DNA of 64,000 bases from Croceicoccus bisphenolivorans (GCF_001634625.1 NZ_LRSE01000006.1:7715-71714); one strand, 5' to 3'; counted from the first letter of the stretch, positions 34,106 through 42,430 are shown. A program made the numbers and translations. The notes: generated by a model from the letters alone, not told the origin.

Positions 34106-34609
34106 ATGTATGATGTGCGGGATGTGGCGAACTTTACGCTTGATTATGCCGATGAACATAACTTCGGTATCACCAATCTAGCGCTTCAGAAGTTGCTATA
34201 TTTTGCTCATGGATGGTTCTTTGCAATATTCGAAGAGCCCCTGATCAAGAACAAGTTCGAAGCATGGCAATATGGTCCAGTTCAGAGAGTGCTATATGAT
34301 CAGTTTAAAGCGCTAAAGGATAGGCCGATTAAAGGTTTAAGGGCTACTTATATTGATCCATTAAATGGAAATCCGCATTATAAAACTCCAAAAATCTGCG
34401 ATGATCATGCTTCCGTGATACGAGCGGTTCTTCAGAAGTATCAGCGTTATTCTGCTGGAGAACTAGTCACGGAAAGCCATGTCGAAGATAGCCCTTGGGA
34501 ATTTGTTTGGCAGCAAGCGGAAGATGCAATTTATCCGGGCATGAAAATTCCTGATGCCTTGATCCTTGACCACTTCAAGCGGCTTAATCCAATTTTAACC
34601 TTGCACTAA
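34106..34609 (+). CDS. Panacea/DUF4065-domain antitoxin, SocA-like
   Basis: A 167-residue single-domain protein. The family signature is clear in FGITNLALQKLLYFAHGWFF (about residues 19-38) and EAWQYGPVQRVLYDQFKAL (about 52-70). This domain (Panacea, formerly DUF4065) neutralises many unrelated toxins. In Caulobacter SocA it acts as a ClpXP adaptor that destroys the toxin SocB. It is the first gene of a pair, with AAGGA ahead of the ATG. Base composition drops sharply (25 G+C in the 60 bases from 34261 against 35 in the 60 bases from 33661 in nrdB), which suggests acquisition by transfer. Confidence 0.8.
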   Translation: MYDVRDVANFTLDYADEHNFGITNLALQKLLYFAHGWFFAIFEEPLIKNKFEAWQYGPVQRVLYDQFKALKDRPIKGLRATYIDPLNGNPHYKTPKICDDHASVIRAVLQKYQRYSAGELVTESHVEDSPWEFVWQQAEDAIYPGMKIPDALILDHFKRLNPILTLH

Positions 34610-34621
34610 GGAGCGAAGGCA

Positions 34622-35305
34622 GTGCCACGTGTCGTTAACTTCATGGACGCAGCGCGAATGACTGCGAGTACGTCCCGTGAAACGGCGTACCGGGTAAGCA
34701 CATATTTTGGAGAAGCTGGTCCATTCAGTTACGGCAAGGTGCGTGCACTTACAGGTCGGTTGCTTGCTGGCGAACTTCCATTCCGTGTCCTGACTGCAGG
34801 AATTGAAAAGGTTGCATTCGAGCTTTCTCGTAAGTGCAATCTTGATGTCGCTAAGCTCCTTTACGCATGCACAGCATTTCGCAATTGCCCTTCCTATCAA
34901 CTCAAGCGGGCACTCTATCCGATTGATCGTGATTTCGCTCTTGGTGTGCGTCCTGAAACGGTCGTCGTTGTCGATGGCGTCCCAAATCTTGTCTTTCTTC
35001 AACCTCGCAAGAATCCTGTTCCTTGGGCTTTCAATGCGCCGTTCATGCGCAGACTCCTTGAAGAATTGTTCGGCGATTACTTCGATGAATTTCGCTTGTG
35101 GCTTGTCGATACTGAAGCCGATGATGGGGATGAACGAACCTTAAAGTTAGTGGATCTTCAGGCGGTTTCGCCGATGCCTGAGCGTGAATTTATTAGGCGT
35201 ATCGCATCATTGCGAAATGCTTGGAGGCTTCATCTCAAGGCACCTGCAAAACGCAAAGAGCGCCGAAAGGATCAAGATGATGGGCAGGCTGATCTGTGGT
35301 CTTAA
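34622..35305 (+). CDS. Putative SocB-like toxin with C-terminal clamp-binding-like peptide
   Basis: A 227-residue protein of no recognised enzyme family, 12 bp after the Panacea gene with its own AAGGAG and a GTG start. The body is mixed alpha/beta (for example ETVVVVDGVPNLVFLQPRKN around 118-137). The C terminus is a lysine/arginine-rich disordered tail ending QADLWS (residues 222-227), close to the sliding-clamp-binding consensus QL(S/D)LF. Gene order, sizes and the partner domain fit SocA-SocB, whose toxin blocks replication by binding DnaN. The toxin assignment is inferred from context and the motif, not from recognised homology. GC is low, like its partner. Confidence 0.6.
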   Translation: MPRVVNFMDAARMTASTSRETAYRVSTYFGEAGPFSYGKVRALTGRLLAGELPFRVLTAGIEKVAFELSRKCNLDVAKLLYACTAFRNCPSYQLKRALYPIDRDFALGVRPETVVVVDGVPNLVFLQPRKNPVPWAFNAPFMRRLLEELFGDYFDEFRLWLVDTEADDGDERTLKLVDLQAVSPMPEREFIRRIASLRNAWRLHLKAPAKRKERRKDQDDGQADLWS

Positions 35306-35340
35306 CCCCAACCTAACCATATTCCCCTAACCTCCGGCGC

Positions 35341-35631
35341 ATGAACGCACTCGTTCGCCGTTTGCCCATTCCCCTGATCGTGGGGACTTTCCTGCTGCTG
35401 ACGCAGACGGGATGGTTCGATGGCGTCATCAAGGTGCGCGGGGGTGACGATCCGGTCTACATGTCCGAAGACAACCCCTGGGCCATTTCCGGAGAGGCGC
35501 GTTCGACCGAGGCTGCCGTCTGGTTCGGCACGTGCGGGGATGCGAACCGGCGCGGCCATTCCGCCATCGCGCGGGGCGAGCCCGGCTATCGCGACGAACT
35601 AGATCCGGATGGCGACGGCATCGCCTGTTAG
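35341..35631 (+). CDS. Excalibur-domain calcium-binding secreted protein
   Basis: A 96-residue protein with an N-terminal hydrophobic signal/anchor (IPLIVGTFLLLTQTGWF, about 10-26) and a C-terminal Excalibur domain: FGTCGDANRRGHSAIARGEP followed by LDPDGDGIAC, a DxDxDG calcium-binding loop with flanking cysteines. No ribosome binding site precedes the ATG, and a CATATT element lies about 20 bp upstream, so the mRNA may be leaderless. GC returns to the genome norm here, so the low-GC islet ends before this gene. Confidence 0.8.
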   Translation: MNALVRRLPIPLIVGTFLLLTQTGWFDGVIKVRGGDDPVYMSEDNPWAISGEARSTEAAVWFGTCGDANRRGHSAIARGEPGYRDELDPDGDGIAC

Positions 35632-35718
35632 GCGCGCCGCCCGCCTCACACCCTCCATCTTTGTAATCCGGCCCCGCAAGGCGTAGGGTCCTGCCTGCAA
35701 TTGCGGGGAGTGCGCGTG

Positions 35719-36555
35719 ATGGTCGAAGCCACAGACAGCAAGCCCAGGGATACCAGACCGGCCGGCGATACCGTTTTCGCAGGGTCGATCCCCGCGACGT
35801 ATGACGAATGCCTCGTCCCCACGCTGTTCGCGCCCTATGCCCGCGATCTCGTCGCCCGCGCGGTAGCCTGCCGCCCGAAACGTGTGCTGGAAATCGCCGC
35901 CGGAACCGGTGTCGTCACCCGCCTGCTGGCTGATGCACTGCCCGATGCGAAGATCGTGGCGACGGACCTTAACGCCGACATGCTGGCCATCGCCTGCGAA
36001 AACGGGGAAGGGCGCAACGTGCGTTACCGCGTGGCCGATGCGCAGGCGCTGACTTTCACGAACGCCAGTTTCGATCTGGTCGTGATCCAGTTCGGCGCGA
36101 TGTTCTTTCCCGATCGCGTCGCCGCCTATGCCGGAATGCGCCGCGTGCTGGGCAAGGGCGGCACGCTGCTGTTCAACGCATGGAACACGCTGGAGAGCAA
36201 TCCGGGCAGCCATGCGGTGCAGCGCGCGATTTGCGACATTTTGCCCGATCCCGGGCCGACGTTCCTGCCGCGCACGCCCTTCGGTTATCACGATGCCGAT
36301 CTGATCGCGCGCGAACTGGATGCGGCGGGCTTTGCAGAAGTTGCCGTGGAACAGGTCGCCTTGCGCTCCCCGCCCGCGAGCGCTGCGATGCTGGCGCGCG
36401 GCTATTGCCTTGGCACGCCCGTTTCCGGTGAACTGGCCCGCCATCCAAAACGCTTGCGCGATGCAGCACTGGCCGCCGCCATTGCAGAGGCGCAGCGGAC
36501 GGAACCGGAAGACGGCTTCCCCATGTCCGCCCACGTCGCGACGGCAAGGGTTTAG
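35719..36555 (+). CDS. Class I SAM-dependent methyltransferase
   Basis: A 278-residue Methyltransf_11/25-type enzyme. The SAM-binding motif I is LEIAAGTGVVTRLLAD (about 57-72), an acidic motif II residue follows in ATDLNADML, and motif IV is FDLVVIQFGAMFF. The substrate is unknown. I chose the ATG at 35719, eight bases after GGGGAG, over a TTG at 35701. It stands alone between the Excalibur gene and convergent ppk2. Confidence 0.85.
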   Translation: MVEATDSKPRDTRPAGDTVFAGSIPATYDECLVPTLFAPYARDLVARAVACRPKRVLEIAAGTGVVTRLLADALPDAKIVATDLNADMLAIACENGEGRNVRYRVADAQALTFTNASFDLVVIQFGAMFFPDRVAAYAGMRRVLGKGGTLLFNAWNTLESNPGSHAVQRAICDILPDPGPTFLPRTPFGYHDADLIARELDAAGFAEVAVEQVALRSPPASAAMLARGYCLGTPVSGELARHPKRLRDAALAAAIAEAQRTEPEDGFPMSAHVATARV

Positions 36556-36663
36556 GGGCGCAGGTTAGCGCCCCCCGCCAAACCGTTTTCCTACACGCGG
36601 CGATCCTGCCATCGTTGCCCCGAACCGCTCACGCCGGTGGGCAAGGGCGGGGCGGGCGGAAAT

Positions 36664-36753
36664 GTGTAACCCTGTCGCGCAGGGGCGAAGGCCAAGGGTT
36701 TGTGCGGGTTTGCGGGGGCTGGGGGAGGGTGACAGGGTGTAACCTTTGTCACC
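36664..36753. repeat. Intergenic direct and inverted repeat element
   Basis: GTGTAACC occurs at 36664-36671 and again at 36737-36744. ACCCTGTC (36669-36676) is inverted as GACAGGGT (36731-36738). GGTGACA (36728-36734) pairs with TGTCACC (36747-36753). The last hairpin abuts the ppk2 stop and may terminate it. The whole looks like a small palindromic intergenic repeat. Confidence 0.45.
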
Positions 36754-36754
36754 T

Positions 36755-37528
36755 TCAGTCGGGATCGGGGTAATCCTCGATCGGGCGCAAGATCTTCAAT
36801 TCCTCGCCCAGCGGTTCGTGGCCCAGATCGGGCCAGTCGATCGCCTCCGGCTCGACATGGGTGTCGGGCAGCCGGTCCAGCAAGTGGCGGATCAGCGTCA
36901 GCCGCCCGCGCTTCTGGTCGTTGAAATCGACCACGGTCCACGGCGCCCATGCCGAATGGGTCGCGGCAAAAATCGCCTCCCGCGCGGCGGTATAGTCGGC
37001 ATATTTCGACCGCGCGGCAACATCGGTGGGGGAAAGTTTCCAACGCTTCAGCGGATCGTCCAGCCGCTCCCTGAAGCGTTCCTCCTGGCTCTGCTGGCTG
37101 GCGGAAAGCCAGTACTTGAACAAGCGGATGCCGTCATCGACGAGCATCTTTTCGAAGATCGGCGCGGCGCGCAGGAAATGGGCAACCTGCTCCTCGCTCG
37201 CCCAGCCCATCACCCGCTCCACCCCGGCGCGGTTGTACCAGCTGCGGTCGAACAGCACGATTTCGCCGGCAGCGGGCAGGTGGGCGGTATAGCGCTGGAA
37301 ATACCACTGCGTCTGCTCGTCAGCGCTGGGCTTGGGCAGTGCGGCGATGCGGCACTGACGCGGATCGAGGTGGTTGTGAATGGCCTTGATCGCACCGCCC
37401 TTGCCGGCGGTGTCGCGCCCTTCGAAGACGACGACAATGCGCTCGCCCTTCGCCCGCGCCCATCGCGCCATGCCGACAAGTTCAAGCGCCAGATTTTCAA
37501 GCGCGTTCTGGTAGTTGCCGTTCTTCAC
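36755..37528 (-). CDS. ppk2: Polyphosphate kinase 2 family protein
   Basis: A 257-residue PPK2 with a Walker A loop FEGRDTAGKGG (about 35-45), the LFDRSWYNRAGVERVMG Walker B/lid region (about 93-109) and the FKYWLSAS motif. It transfers phosphate between polyphosphate and nucleoside (di)phosphates. The length fits a single-domain class I PPK2. It is followed within a few bases by the minus-strand lipoprotein gene upstream and may share its promoter. Confidence 0.93.
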   Translation of the reverse strand: MKNGNYQNALENLALELVGMARWARAKGERIVVVFEGRDTAGKGGAIKAIHNHLDPRQCRIAALPKPSADEQTQWYFQRYTAHLPAAGEIVLFDRSWYNRAGVERVMGWASEEQVAHFLRAAPIFEKMLVDDGIRLFKYWLSASQQSQEERFRERLDDPLKRWKLSPTDVAARSKYADYTAAREAIFAATHSAWAPWTVVDFNDQKRGRLTLIRHLLDRLPDTHVEPEAIDWPDLGHEPLGEELKILRPIEDYPDPD

Positions 37529-37540
37529 TGAATGATGTCG

Positions 37541-37948
37541 TCAATGCGCGGATTCGATCGGAGCGATGGTGGCAAGCTGGCTACCCCCGCAGCCGACAAT
37601 GACGCTGGAATATGCGGGCAGGGCCGGCTTGATCTCCAGCCGCACCTGCTCCCACCCCGATGCGCGATCAGCCGGCGCAATCGTCAGCGCGACACGCTGA
37701 CCGGGCGGCATCATCCGGTCGGTCGGCTCCGCCGCCAGTGTCGCTGTGGCGTTTTCGGGCAGTAGCACTTCGCCGGTAACGATCAGTGTCGGCACGGCAT
37801 CGGGGCCGGGCATGGCATTGATCCAAGCTGCCCAGCCGCGCGTTTCGGTGGGGCAGACCGGCAGCGCCTCCGCCTCGCCAGTCGTGGCGCACCCTGAAAG
37901 AAGCACGCCGAACCCCGAAGCGACGATGGCCAACCACGATTTGCGCAT
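37541..37948 (-). CDS. Small lipoprotein of unknown function
   Basis: A 135-residue protein with a lipoprotein signal MRKSWLAIVASGFGVLLSGC (acylated Cys20). The mature part is beta-rich (VPTLIVTGEVLLPENATATL) and has no recognised family. It lies 12 bp upstream of ppk2 on the same strand, suggesting cotranscription. I chose the ATG at 37948 because the signal peptide starts there. The longer frame to 38227 crosses the lysK start. Confidence 0.72.
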   Translation of the reverse strand: MRKSWLAIVASGFGVLLSGCATTGEAEALPVCPTETRGWAAWINAMPGPDAVPTLIVTGEVLLPENATATLAAEPTDRMMPPGQRVALTIAPADRASGWEQVRLEIKPALPAYSSVIVGCGGSQLATIAPIESAH

Positions 37949-38105
37949 GATCCGGAATACTCCCCAAAGACTTGCCGTGCGGCAAGGATACAATGCCAAG
38001 GATACAATGAATGCACGCAAAGCCAACCGGATCGTGTAGCGGGAAGACGGGGCAGTCCTCCATCCCCCTTGAATATTGCGTCCGCGAAGGCCAAAGCGCG
38101 CAACC

Positions 38106-39758
38106 ATGAACACGATTACCGACGCCCAGATACAGGCAGCCGCCGCATCCTCCAAGGCATGGCCTTTCCAGGAGGCGCAGCGCCTTGCCAAACGCTTTCC
38201 GAACGGCAAGCGCGACGCGGACGGCAATCTGGTGCCGGTGCTGTTCGAAACCGGCTACGGCCCATCGGGCCTGCCGCATATCGGCACGTTTCAGGAAGTG
38301 CTGCGCACCACCTTCGTGCGACGCGCCTATGAAGTTCTGACCGGTGGCCATCCCACCCGTCTTGTCGCGTTCTCGGACGATATGGACGGGCTTCGCAAGG
38401 TGCCCGACAATATCCCCAATGCAGGTGTGCTGGCCGAAAACCTCGGCAAGCCGCTCAGCCGTATCCCCGATCCGTTCGGCACGCATGAAAGCTTCGCGCA
38501 TCACAACAACGGACGCCTTTGCGACTTTCTCGACCGGTTCGGGTTCGACTACGAATTCGTTTCGGCCAGCGATCGCTACAATTCGGGCGCTTTTGACGAT
38601 GCGTTGAAGAACGTCCTGCGTCACTATGATGCGATCATGGGCGTTATGCTGCCCACCCTGCGCGCAGAGCGGCAGGCAACATATTCGCCGGTCCTGCCGG
38701 TCAGCCCGACCAGCGGCATTGTGCTGCAGGTGCCAATCGAGGTTGTGGATGCCGAACAGGGCCTTGTCCGCTTTACCGACGAAGACGGGACGAGCGTCGA
38801 GCAGTCGATCCTTGGCGGCAAGGCCAAGCTGCAGTGGAAGGTCGACTGGGCGATGCGCTGGGTGGCGCTGGGCGTTGATTACGAGATGTGCGGCAAGGAT
38901 CTGACCGACAGCGTCACGCAATCCGGCAAGATTGCCAAGATCCTCGGCGGTCGCAAGCCGGAGGGCATGATTTACGAGCTGTTCCTCGACGCGAATGGAG
39001 AGAAGATATCCAAGTCGAAGGGCAATGGCCTGACGATCGAGGAATGGCTGACCTACGGCAGCGAGGAGAGCCTTGGCTTCTACCTGTTTCGTGAACCCAA
39101 GAGCGCCAAGCAACTCCACGTCGGCATCATCCCCAAGGCGGTGGACGAATACTGGCAGTTCCGCGAAAAGCTGCCGGCCCAGCCGCTGGAGCAGCAGCTG
39201 GGCAATGCAGCATGGCACCTGCTTGGGGCCAATGGCGGCCATCAGGGTTTGGACCTGCCAGGTGCGGGTGACAGCCTGCCGGTAACCTACGGCTTGTTGC
39301 TCAACCTTGTCGGCGTGCTTGGCGCCGGGGCCAACCGGGAGCAGGTCTGGTCCTACCTTGGCAACTATATCCACGATCCCGACCCGGCGGACCATCCCGA
39401 TCTCGACGTGCTGGTCGATCGTGCGCTGGCCTACAATCGCGATTTTGTTGCGCCAACACTGGTGAAGCGTGCGCCGGAGGCGAACGAGGCGAGGGCGCTG
39501 GATGCGCTCGACAGGGCGCTGGCCGGATTCGATGCCGATACCCCTGCAGAGGAGCTACAGACCGCGGTCTACGAGATCGGCAAGCGCGAGGAGTTCGCGT
39601 TTGGGAATCTGCGTGACTGGTTCAAGGCGCTTTACGAAACGCTGCTTGGTTCCTCTCAGGGCCCGCGCATGGGCAGTTTCATCGCGCTCTACGGCGTGGA
39701 GAATTCGCGCCGACTGATCGCTGACGCGCTCATGCGCACGAGTGCGGAGCAGGCCTGA
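38106..39758 (+). CDS. lysK: Lysyl-tRNA synthetase, class I
   Basis: A 550-residue class I LysRS, the form used by archaea and many alphaproteobacteria. The class I signature appears as GLPHIGT (near residue 57) and the KMSKS-like loop as KISKSKGN (about residue 300). It charges tRNA-Lys with lysine. It is complete at both ends. The next gene begins two bases after its stop, so a short operon with the zincin is likely. Confidence 0.96.
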   Translation: MNTITDAQIQAAAASSKAWPFQEAQRLAKRFPNGKRDADGNLVPVLFETGYGPSGLPHIGTFQEVLRTTFVRRAYEVLTGGHPTRLVAFSDDMDGLRKVPDNIPNAGVLAENLGKPLSRIPDPFGTHESFAHHNNGRLCDFLDRFGFDYEFVSASDRYNSGAFDDALKNVLRHYDAIMGVMLPTLRAERQATYSPVLPVSPTSGIVLQVPIEVVDAEQGLVRFTDEDGTSVEQSILGGKAKLQWKVDWAMRWVALGVDYEMCGKDLTDSVTQSGKIAKILGGRKPEGMIYELFLDANGEKISKSKGNGLTIEEWLTYGSEESLGFYLFREPKSAKQLHVGIIPKAVDEYWQFREKLPAQPLEQQLGNAAWHLLGANGGHQGLDLPGAGDSLPVTYGLLLNLVGVLGAGANREQVWSYLGNYIHDPDPADHPDLDVLVDRALAYNRDFVAPTLVKRAPEANEARALDALDRALAGFDADTPAEELQTAVYEIGKREEFAFGNLRDWFKALYETLLGSSQGPRMGSFIALYGVENSRRLIADALMRTSAEQA

Positions 39759-39760
39759 CT

Positions 39761-40153
39761 TTGAGCGGAGCGCCGCCCAGTGCCGCCACATTCGAGGCGC
39801 TGGCGGTAGCGGCATTGAACCGGTTGCCGGAGCCGTTTGCACAGCATCTGCGCGATATCGTCATCAGGGTCGAGGAATTCGCCGACGCGGAAACGCTGCA
39901 GGCGATGGATATCGAAAGCGAATGGGATCTGACGGGGCTTTATCACGGCTTGCCGCTGACCGATCAGTCGGTGTGGAGTTCGGGTGACATGCCGCCGCAG
40001 ATCGTACTTTATCGCCAGCCGTTGCTGGCGGAATGGTGTGAGACCGGCGTCGCGCTGGAAGCGCTCATCACCCATGTCGTAGTCCATGAAATCGGCCATC
40101 ATTTCGGCCTGAGCGACAACGACATGCACACGCTTGAACAGCAGGTGATCTAA
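39761..40153 (+). CDS. Minimal zincin-type metallopeptidase family protein
   Basis: A 130-residue protein of the possible zinc metallopeptidase family (DUF1025-like). The zinc motif VVVHEIGHHFGLSDNDM lies near the C terminus (about 106-122) with HExxH and a downstream Asp. The apparent start is TTG at 39761, two bases after the lysK stop, with GGAGC-AGG sequence upstream inside lysK. Translational coupling to lysK is likely. Substrates are unknown for the family. Confidence 0.82.
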   Translation: MSGAPPSAATFEALAVAALNRLPEPFAQHLRDIVIRVEEFADAETLQAMDIESEWDLTGLYHGLPLTDQSVWSSGDMPPQIVLYRQPLLAEWCETGVALEALITHVVVHEIGHHFGLSDNDMHTLEQQVI

Positions 40154-40210
40154 CCGGGTTCCGGATAGAGGAAACCGATCGCAATCAATGGCAAATCGGA
40201 GGGATAAGAT

Positions 40211-40666
40211 ATGGCCGGTGTTTGGTTCGACGAGATGGAAGTGGGGCAGGTCTTCCAGCATGCGATCCGCCGTACGGTGACGGAAACCGACAATGTCATG
40301 TTCACCTGCATGACGCACAACCCCGCCTATCTTCACCTCGACGAAGAATACATGAAGGGCACTCCGTACGGTCAGCGGTTGGTCAATAGTTGTTTCACGC
40401 TGTCGCTCATGGTCGGAATCTCGGTGAACGAAACGACGCTTGGTACCGCGGTTGCCAACCTTGGTTGGGATGAAGTGCGCTTTCCCGCGCCGGTGTTCCA
40501 CGGGGACACGATTCGCGTGGAAACCGAAGTGCTCGAACTGCGCGAATCCAAGTCACGGCCGGATCAGGGAATCGTTACGTTCCAGCACCGCGCCTATAAC
40601 CAGCGTGACGAACTGGTGGCCAGTTGCAAGCGCGCCGGGCTTCAGCTGAAGAAGCCGAAGGAGTGA
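40211..40666 (+). CDS. MaoC family dehydratase
   Basis: A 151-residue hot-dog fold protein with the (R)-specific hydratase motif around [15 protein letters not shown] (about 34-48, catalytic Asp/His region) and [13 protein letters not shown] (about 95-107). It resembles mesaconyl-CoA/enoyl-CoA hydratases. A GGAGGG-like sequence precedes the ATG. No pathway partner is adjacent, so the acyl-CoA substrate is not predictable. Confidence 0.87.
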   Translation: MAGVWFDEMEVGQVFQHAIRRTVTETDNVMFTCMTHNPAYLHLDEEYMKGTPYGQRLVNSCFTLSLMVGISVNETTLGTAVANLGWDEVRFPAPVFHGDTIRVETEVLELRESKSRPDQGIVTFQHRAYNQRDELVASCKRAGLQLKKPKE

Positions 40667-40737
40667 GCGGGAGCGGCGGGTTTTCCACGCGGAATCGGGC
40701 TGTCGCGAAAAATTCATAAAATCCGCTTTGATGGGCG

Positions 40738-40766
40738 TTGACAGGGCGCGCGCCCTCCCATAGATG
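40738..40766 (+). promoter_or_regulatory. Sigma-70 promoter of tRNA-Asp
   Basis: A perfect TTGACA (40738-40743) and a TAGATG -10 (40761-40766) are separated by 17 bp. The spacer contains the palindrome GGGCGCGCGCCC. GC-rich sequence follows the -10, as expected for a stringently controlled stable-RNA promoter. Confidence 0.75.
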
Positions 40767-40810
40767 CGCGGCTCCCCAAGGGGTGCACGCCATCGCAAGC
40801 GTCAAGTTAG

Positions 40811-40886
<76 letters not shown>

Positions 40887-40901
40887 CTTGGAGGAAAAGA
40901 C

Positions 40902-40926
40902 AAAGGCCCGCGCAAGCGGGCCTTTC
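40902..40926. terminator. Bidirectional terminator after tRNA-Asp
   Basis: AAAGGCCCGC (40902-40911) pairs with GCGGGCCTTT (40916-40925) around a GCAA tetraloop, and T-rich bases follow on both strands. It serves tRNA-Asp and the convergent DUF2842 gene. Confidence 0.88.
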
Positions 40927-40953
40927 TCGTTTCTACCTTTCAGATCTGAAGCT

Positions 40954-41181
40954 CTATTCCGGCGGTGAGAAGCGGCCAGTCTCCATCCAGATCAGGAATC
41001 GCTTCAACGGCAGCAGCCATACGATTCCCAGAACCAGATAGACCGGTACCTGCAACAGCACGTGCCAGCGTGAAATCGGTTCGATGACCGTCACAACAGC
41101 CATGATGTAAAGGCCCATCGCGATCATCAGCGCCAATATGCCAACGGGCTTGCGCCAGGTCGGTTGCCAGTCGGGTCGCAT
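40954..41181 (-). CDS. DUF2842 membrane protein
   Basis: A 75-residue protein with two transmembrane helices (about 11-31 and 41-60) and the DUF2842 pattern, including W-R-KPVGILAL and VYLVLGIVWLLPLKRFLIWMETG. The family is confined largely to alphaproteobacteria and has no known function. Its start overlaps the stop of the 5-FCL gene by one base, so the two are cotranscribed. Confidence 0.88.
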   Translation of the reverse strand: MRPDWQPTWRKPVGILALMIAMGLYIMAVVTVIEPISRWHVLLQVPVYLVLGIVWLLPLKRFLIWMETGRFSPPE

Positions 41182-41765
41182 CAGGGTTCGTGCCTTTCGA
41201 AGGGGCCATAAAGCCGCGTGGGCGTAACGATCGCAGCCAGAAGCCGGTCATGCGGTTCCAGCGGCAGCATGTCGACCTTCTGAACGTCCCAGGCAAGCCC
41301 GATCGGTGTTGCCTGCGGATTGGCGGCAAGCCATCGGTCGTAATGTCCGCCGCCCTGGCCCAGCCGCGCGCCGCTTTCGGTGAAACCGATCAGGGGGACG
41401 AACAGGACATCCGGCGTTACCTGCGGCGCATCGGCATCGGGCTGCAAGGAACCGTGTGGCGCGACCACGAGGTCACTGTCGCCATAAGGATCTTCCCAAG
41501 CGGCGAAAGTCATCTGTGCGCCGCGATCGGCAAAGCGCGGCAGGGCAAGGCGAAAGCCTTCCTCCTGAAAAAACCGCGCATAGCCGCCGGTCGGCGCTTC
41601 GGTCGGAATCGGGTGATACAGCGCAATCGTTGCACCATTCGGCACAAGGTCGAGAACCGGTCGCGGCGGACGCCGGAACAGCAGCGCGCGCGTACTGTCG
41701 TCAAGGCCCGCCACATGGGCCCGCCGCTTTTCCCGCAACCGCTTGCGCAACCTTGACTTGTCCAA
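41181..41765 (-). CDS. 5-formyltetrahydrofolate cyclo-ligase
   Basis: About 194 residues of the 5-FCL (YgfA/Fau) family, which converts 5-formyl-THF to 5,10-methenyl-THF using ATP. The SRLRKRLREKRR N terminus is typical, and the ATP/substrate loop GARLGQGGGHYDRWL is intact. No ATG fits. A TTG at 41765 behind GGTGGAG gives the family-length protein, and the frame to 41900 runs into the putative 6S RNA region. Its place downstream of zapA and a structured RNA region reproduces the zapA-ssrS-ygfA order known from proteobacteria. Confidence 0.87.
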   Translation of the reverse strand: MDKSRLRKRLREKRRAHVAGLDDSTRALLFRRPPRPVLDLVPNGATIALYHPIPTEAPTGGYARFFQEEGFRLALPRFADRGAQMTFAAWEDPYGDSDLVVAPHGSLQPDADAPQVTPDVLFVPLIGFTESGARLGQGGGHYDRWLAANPQATPIGLAWDVQKVDMLPLEPHDRLLAAIVTPTRLYGPFERHEP

Positions 41766-41929
41766 GTCCGTTCTCCACCGGCCATTCAACAACGACTGCA
41801 CCGGATTTTCGGTCAGGCCGATGCCGAAAATGGAGGAAGGCGAGAACCGGAGCGGAGCGACCGTCTGGTCGTGAGCACCGGAAGCGCAGACAGCCGCCAT
41901 TTGCAGGCCGGCATGGGCGAAAAGCCGGT

Positions 41930-42095
41930 GTAGTCGGTGACGGGAACCACCGTGGGTCGTTTGCCGTGTGAAATCCTCTGACGCCTAAGCATCAGGTGGA
42001 GGCCGTTTCAGCCGGCCCACGAGCCAGCCAAGGGACAGCCCCCTAGGATTGGTTATAGCCTCAGGGATGTTCTGTCGGCTCGTGCCGGGCAGAAC
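41930..42095 (-). ncRNA. ssrS: Probable 6S RNA (approximate limits)
   Basis: The gap between zapA and the 5-FCL gene contains no reading frame but several pairings: CCTC-TGA (41975-41981) with TCA...GAGG (41992-42002), GGCCG (42001-42005) with CGGCC (42013-42017), and CGTGGG (41951-41956) with CCCACG (42016-42021). The location between zapA and 5-FCL is the conserved home of 6S RNA, which sequesters sigma-70 RNA polymerase. I did not establish the ends or the open-promoter-like bubble, so the call rests mainly on synteny. Confidence 0.55.
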
Positions 42096-42109
42096 CCGTC
42101 GCCCATCAT

Positions 42110-42430
42110 CTAGGCGTGGTGGTCCTCGCCCTCAAGGTGGCGGACGATATTTTCGATGCGCGAAGTGATGGAATCGATCCGTTTCGCGATGGCCTTGTCC
42201 TCGTCCCGGTCGATTGCGGGGCCGGTATTGCCTTCGCGCATGGCGTGCAGCTCGTCAGCCAGCACCAGCGCGCCGAACAGCAGCATGCGCGGTTCGGACT
42301 GTCCCACTGCGCCTGCATCGCGCACGCGGGTGTCGATCATCCGGCCAAGCAGGGCGATATGCGATTCCTCGCCCGGCTTGCAGGAGATGGCAAAGCGCCT
42401 GCCGCCGATTTCCAGATCAAGGTTCGCCAT
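42110..42430 (-). CDS. zapA: Cell division protein ZapA
   Basis: A 106-residue ZapA with an N-terminal beta domain (VDLEIGGRRFAISCKPGEE-like, residues 3-21) and a long C-terminal coiled coil (about 70-103). It binds and bundles FtsZ at midcell. The start overlaps the stop of the upstream coiled-coil gene in TGATG, so the pair is translationally coupled. Confidence 0.9.
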   Translation of the reverse strand: MANLDLEIGGRRFAISCKPGEESHIALLGRMIDTRVRDAGAVGQSEPRMLLFGALVLADELHAMREGNTGPAIDRDEDKAIAKRIDSITSRIENIVRHLEGEDHHA

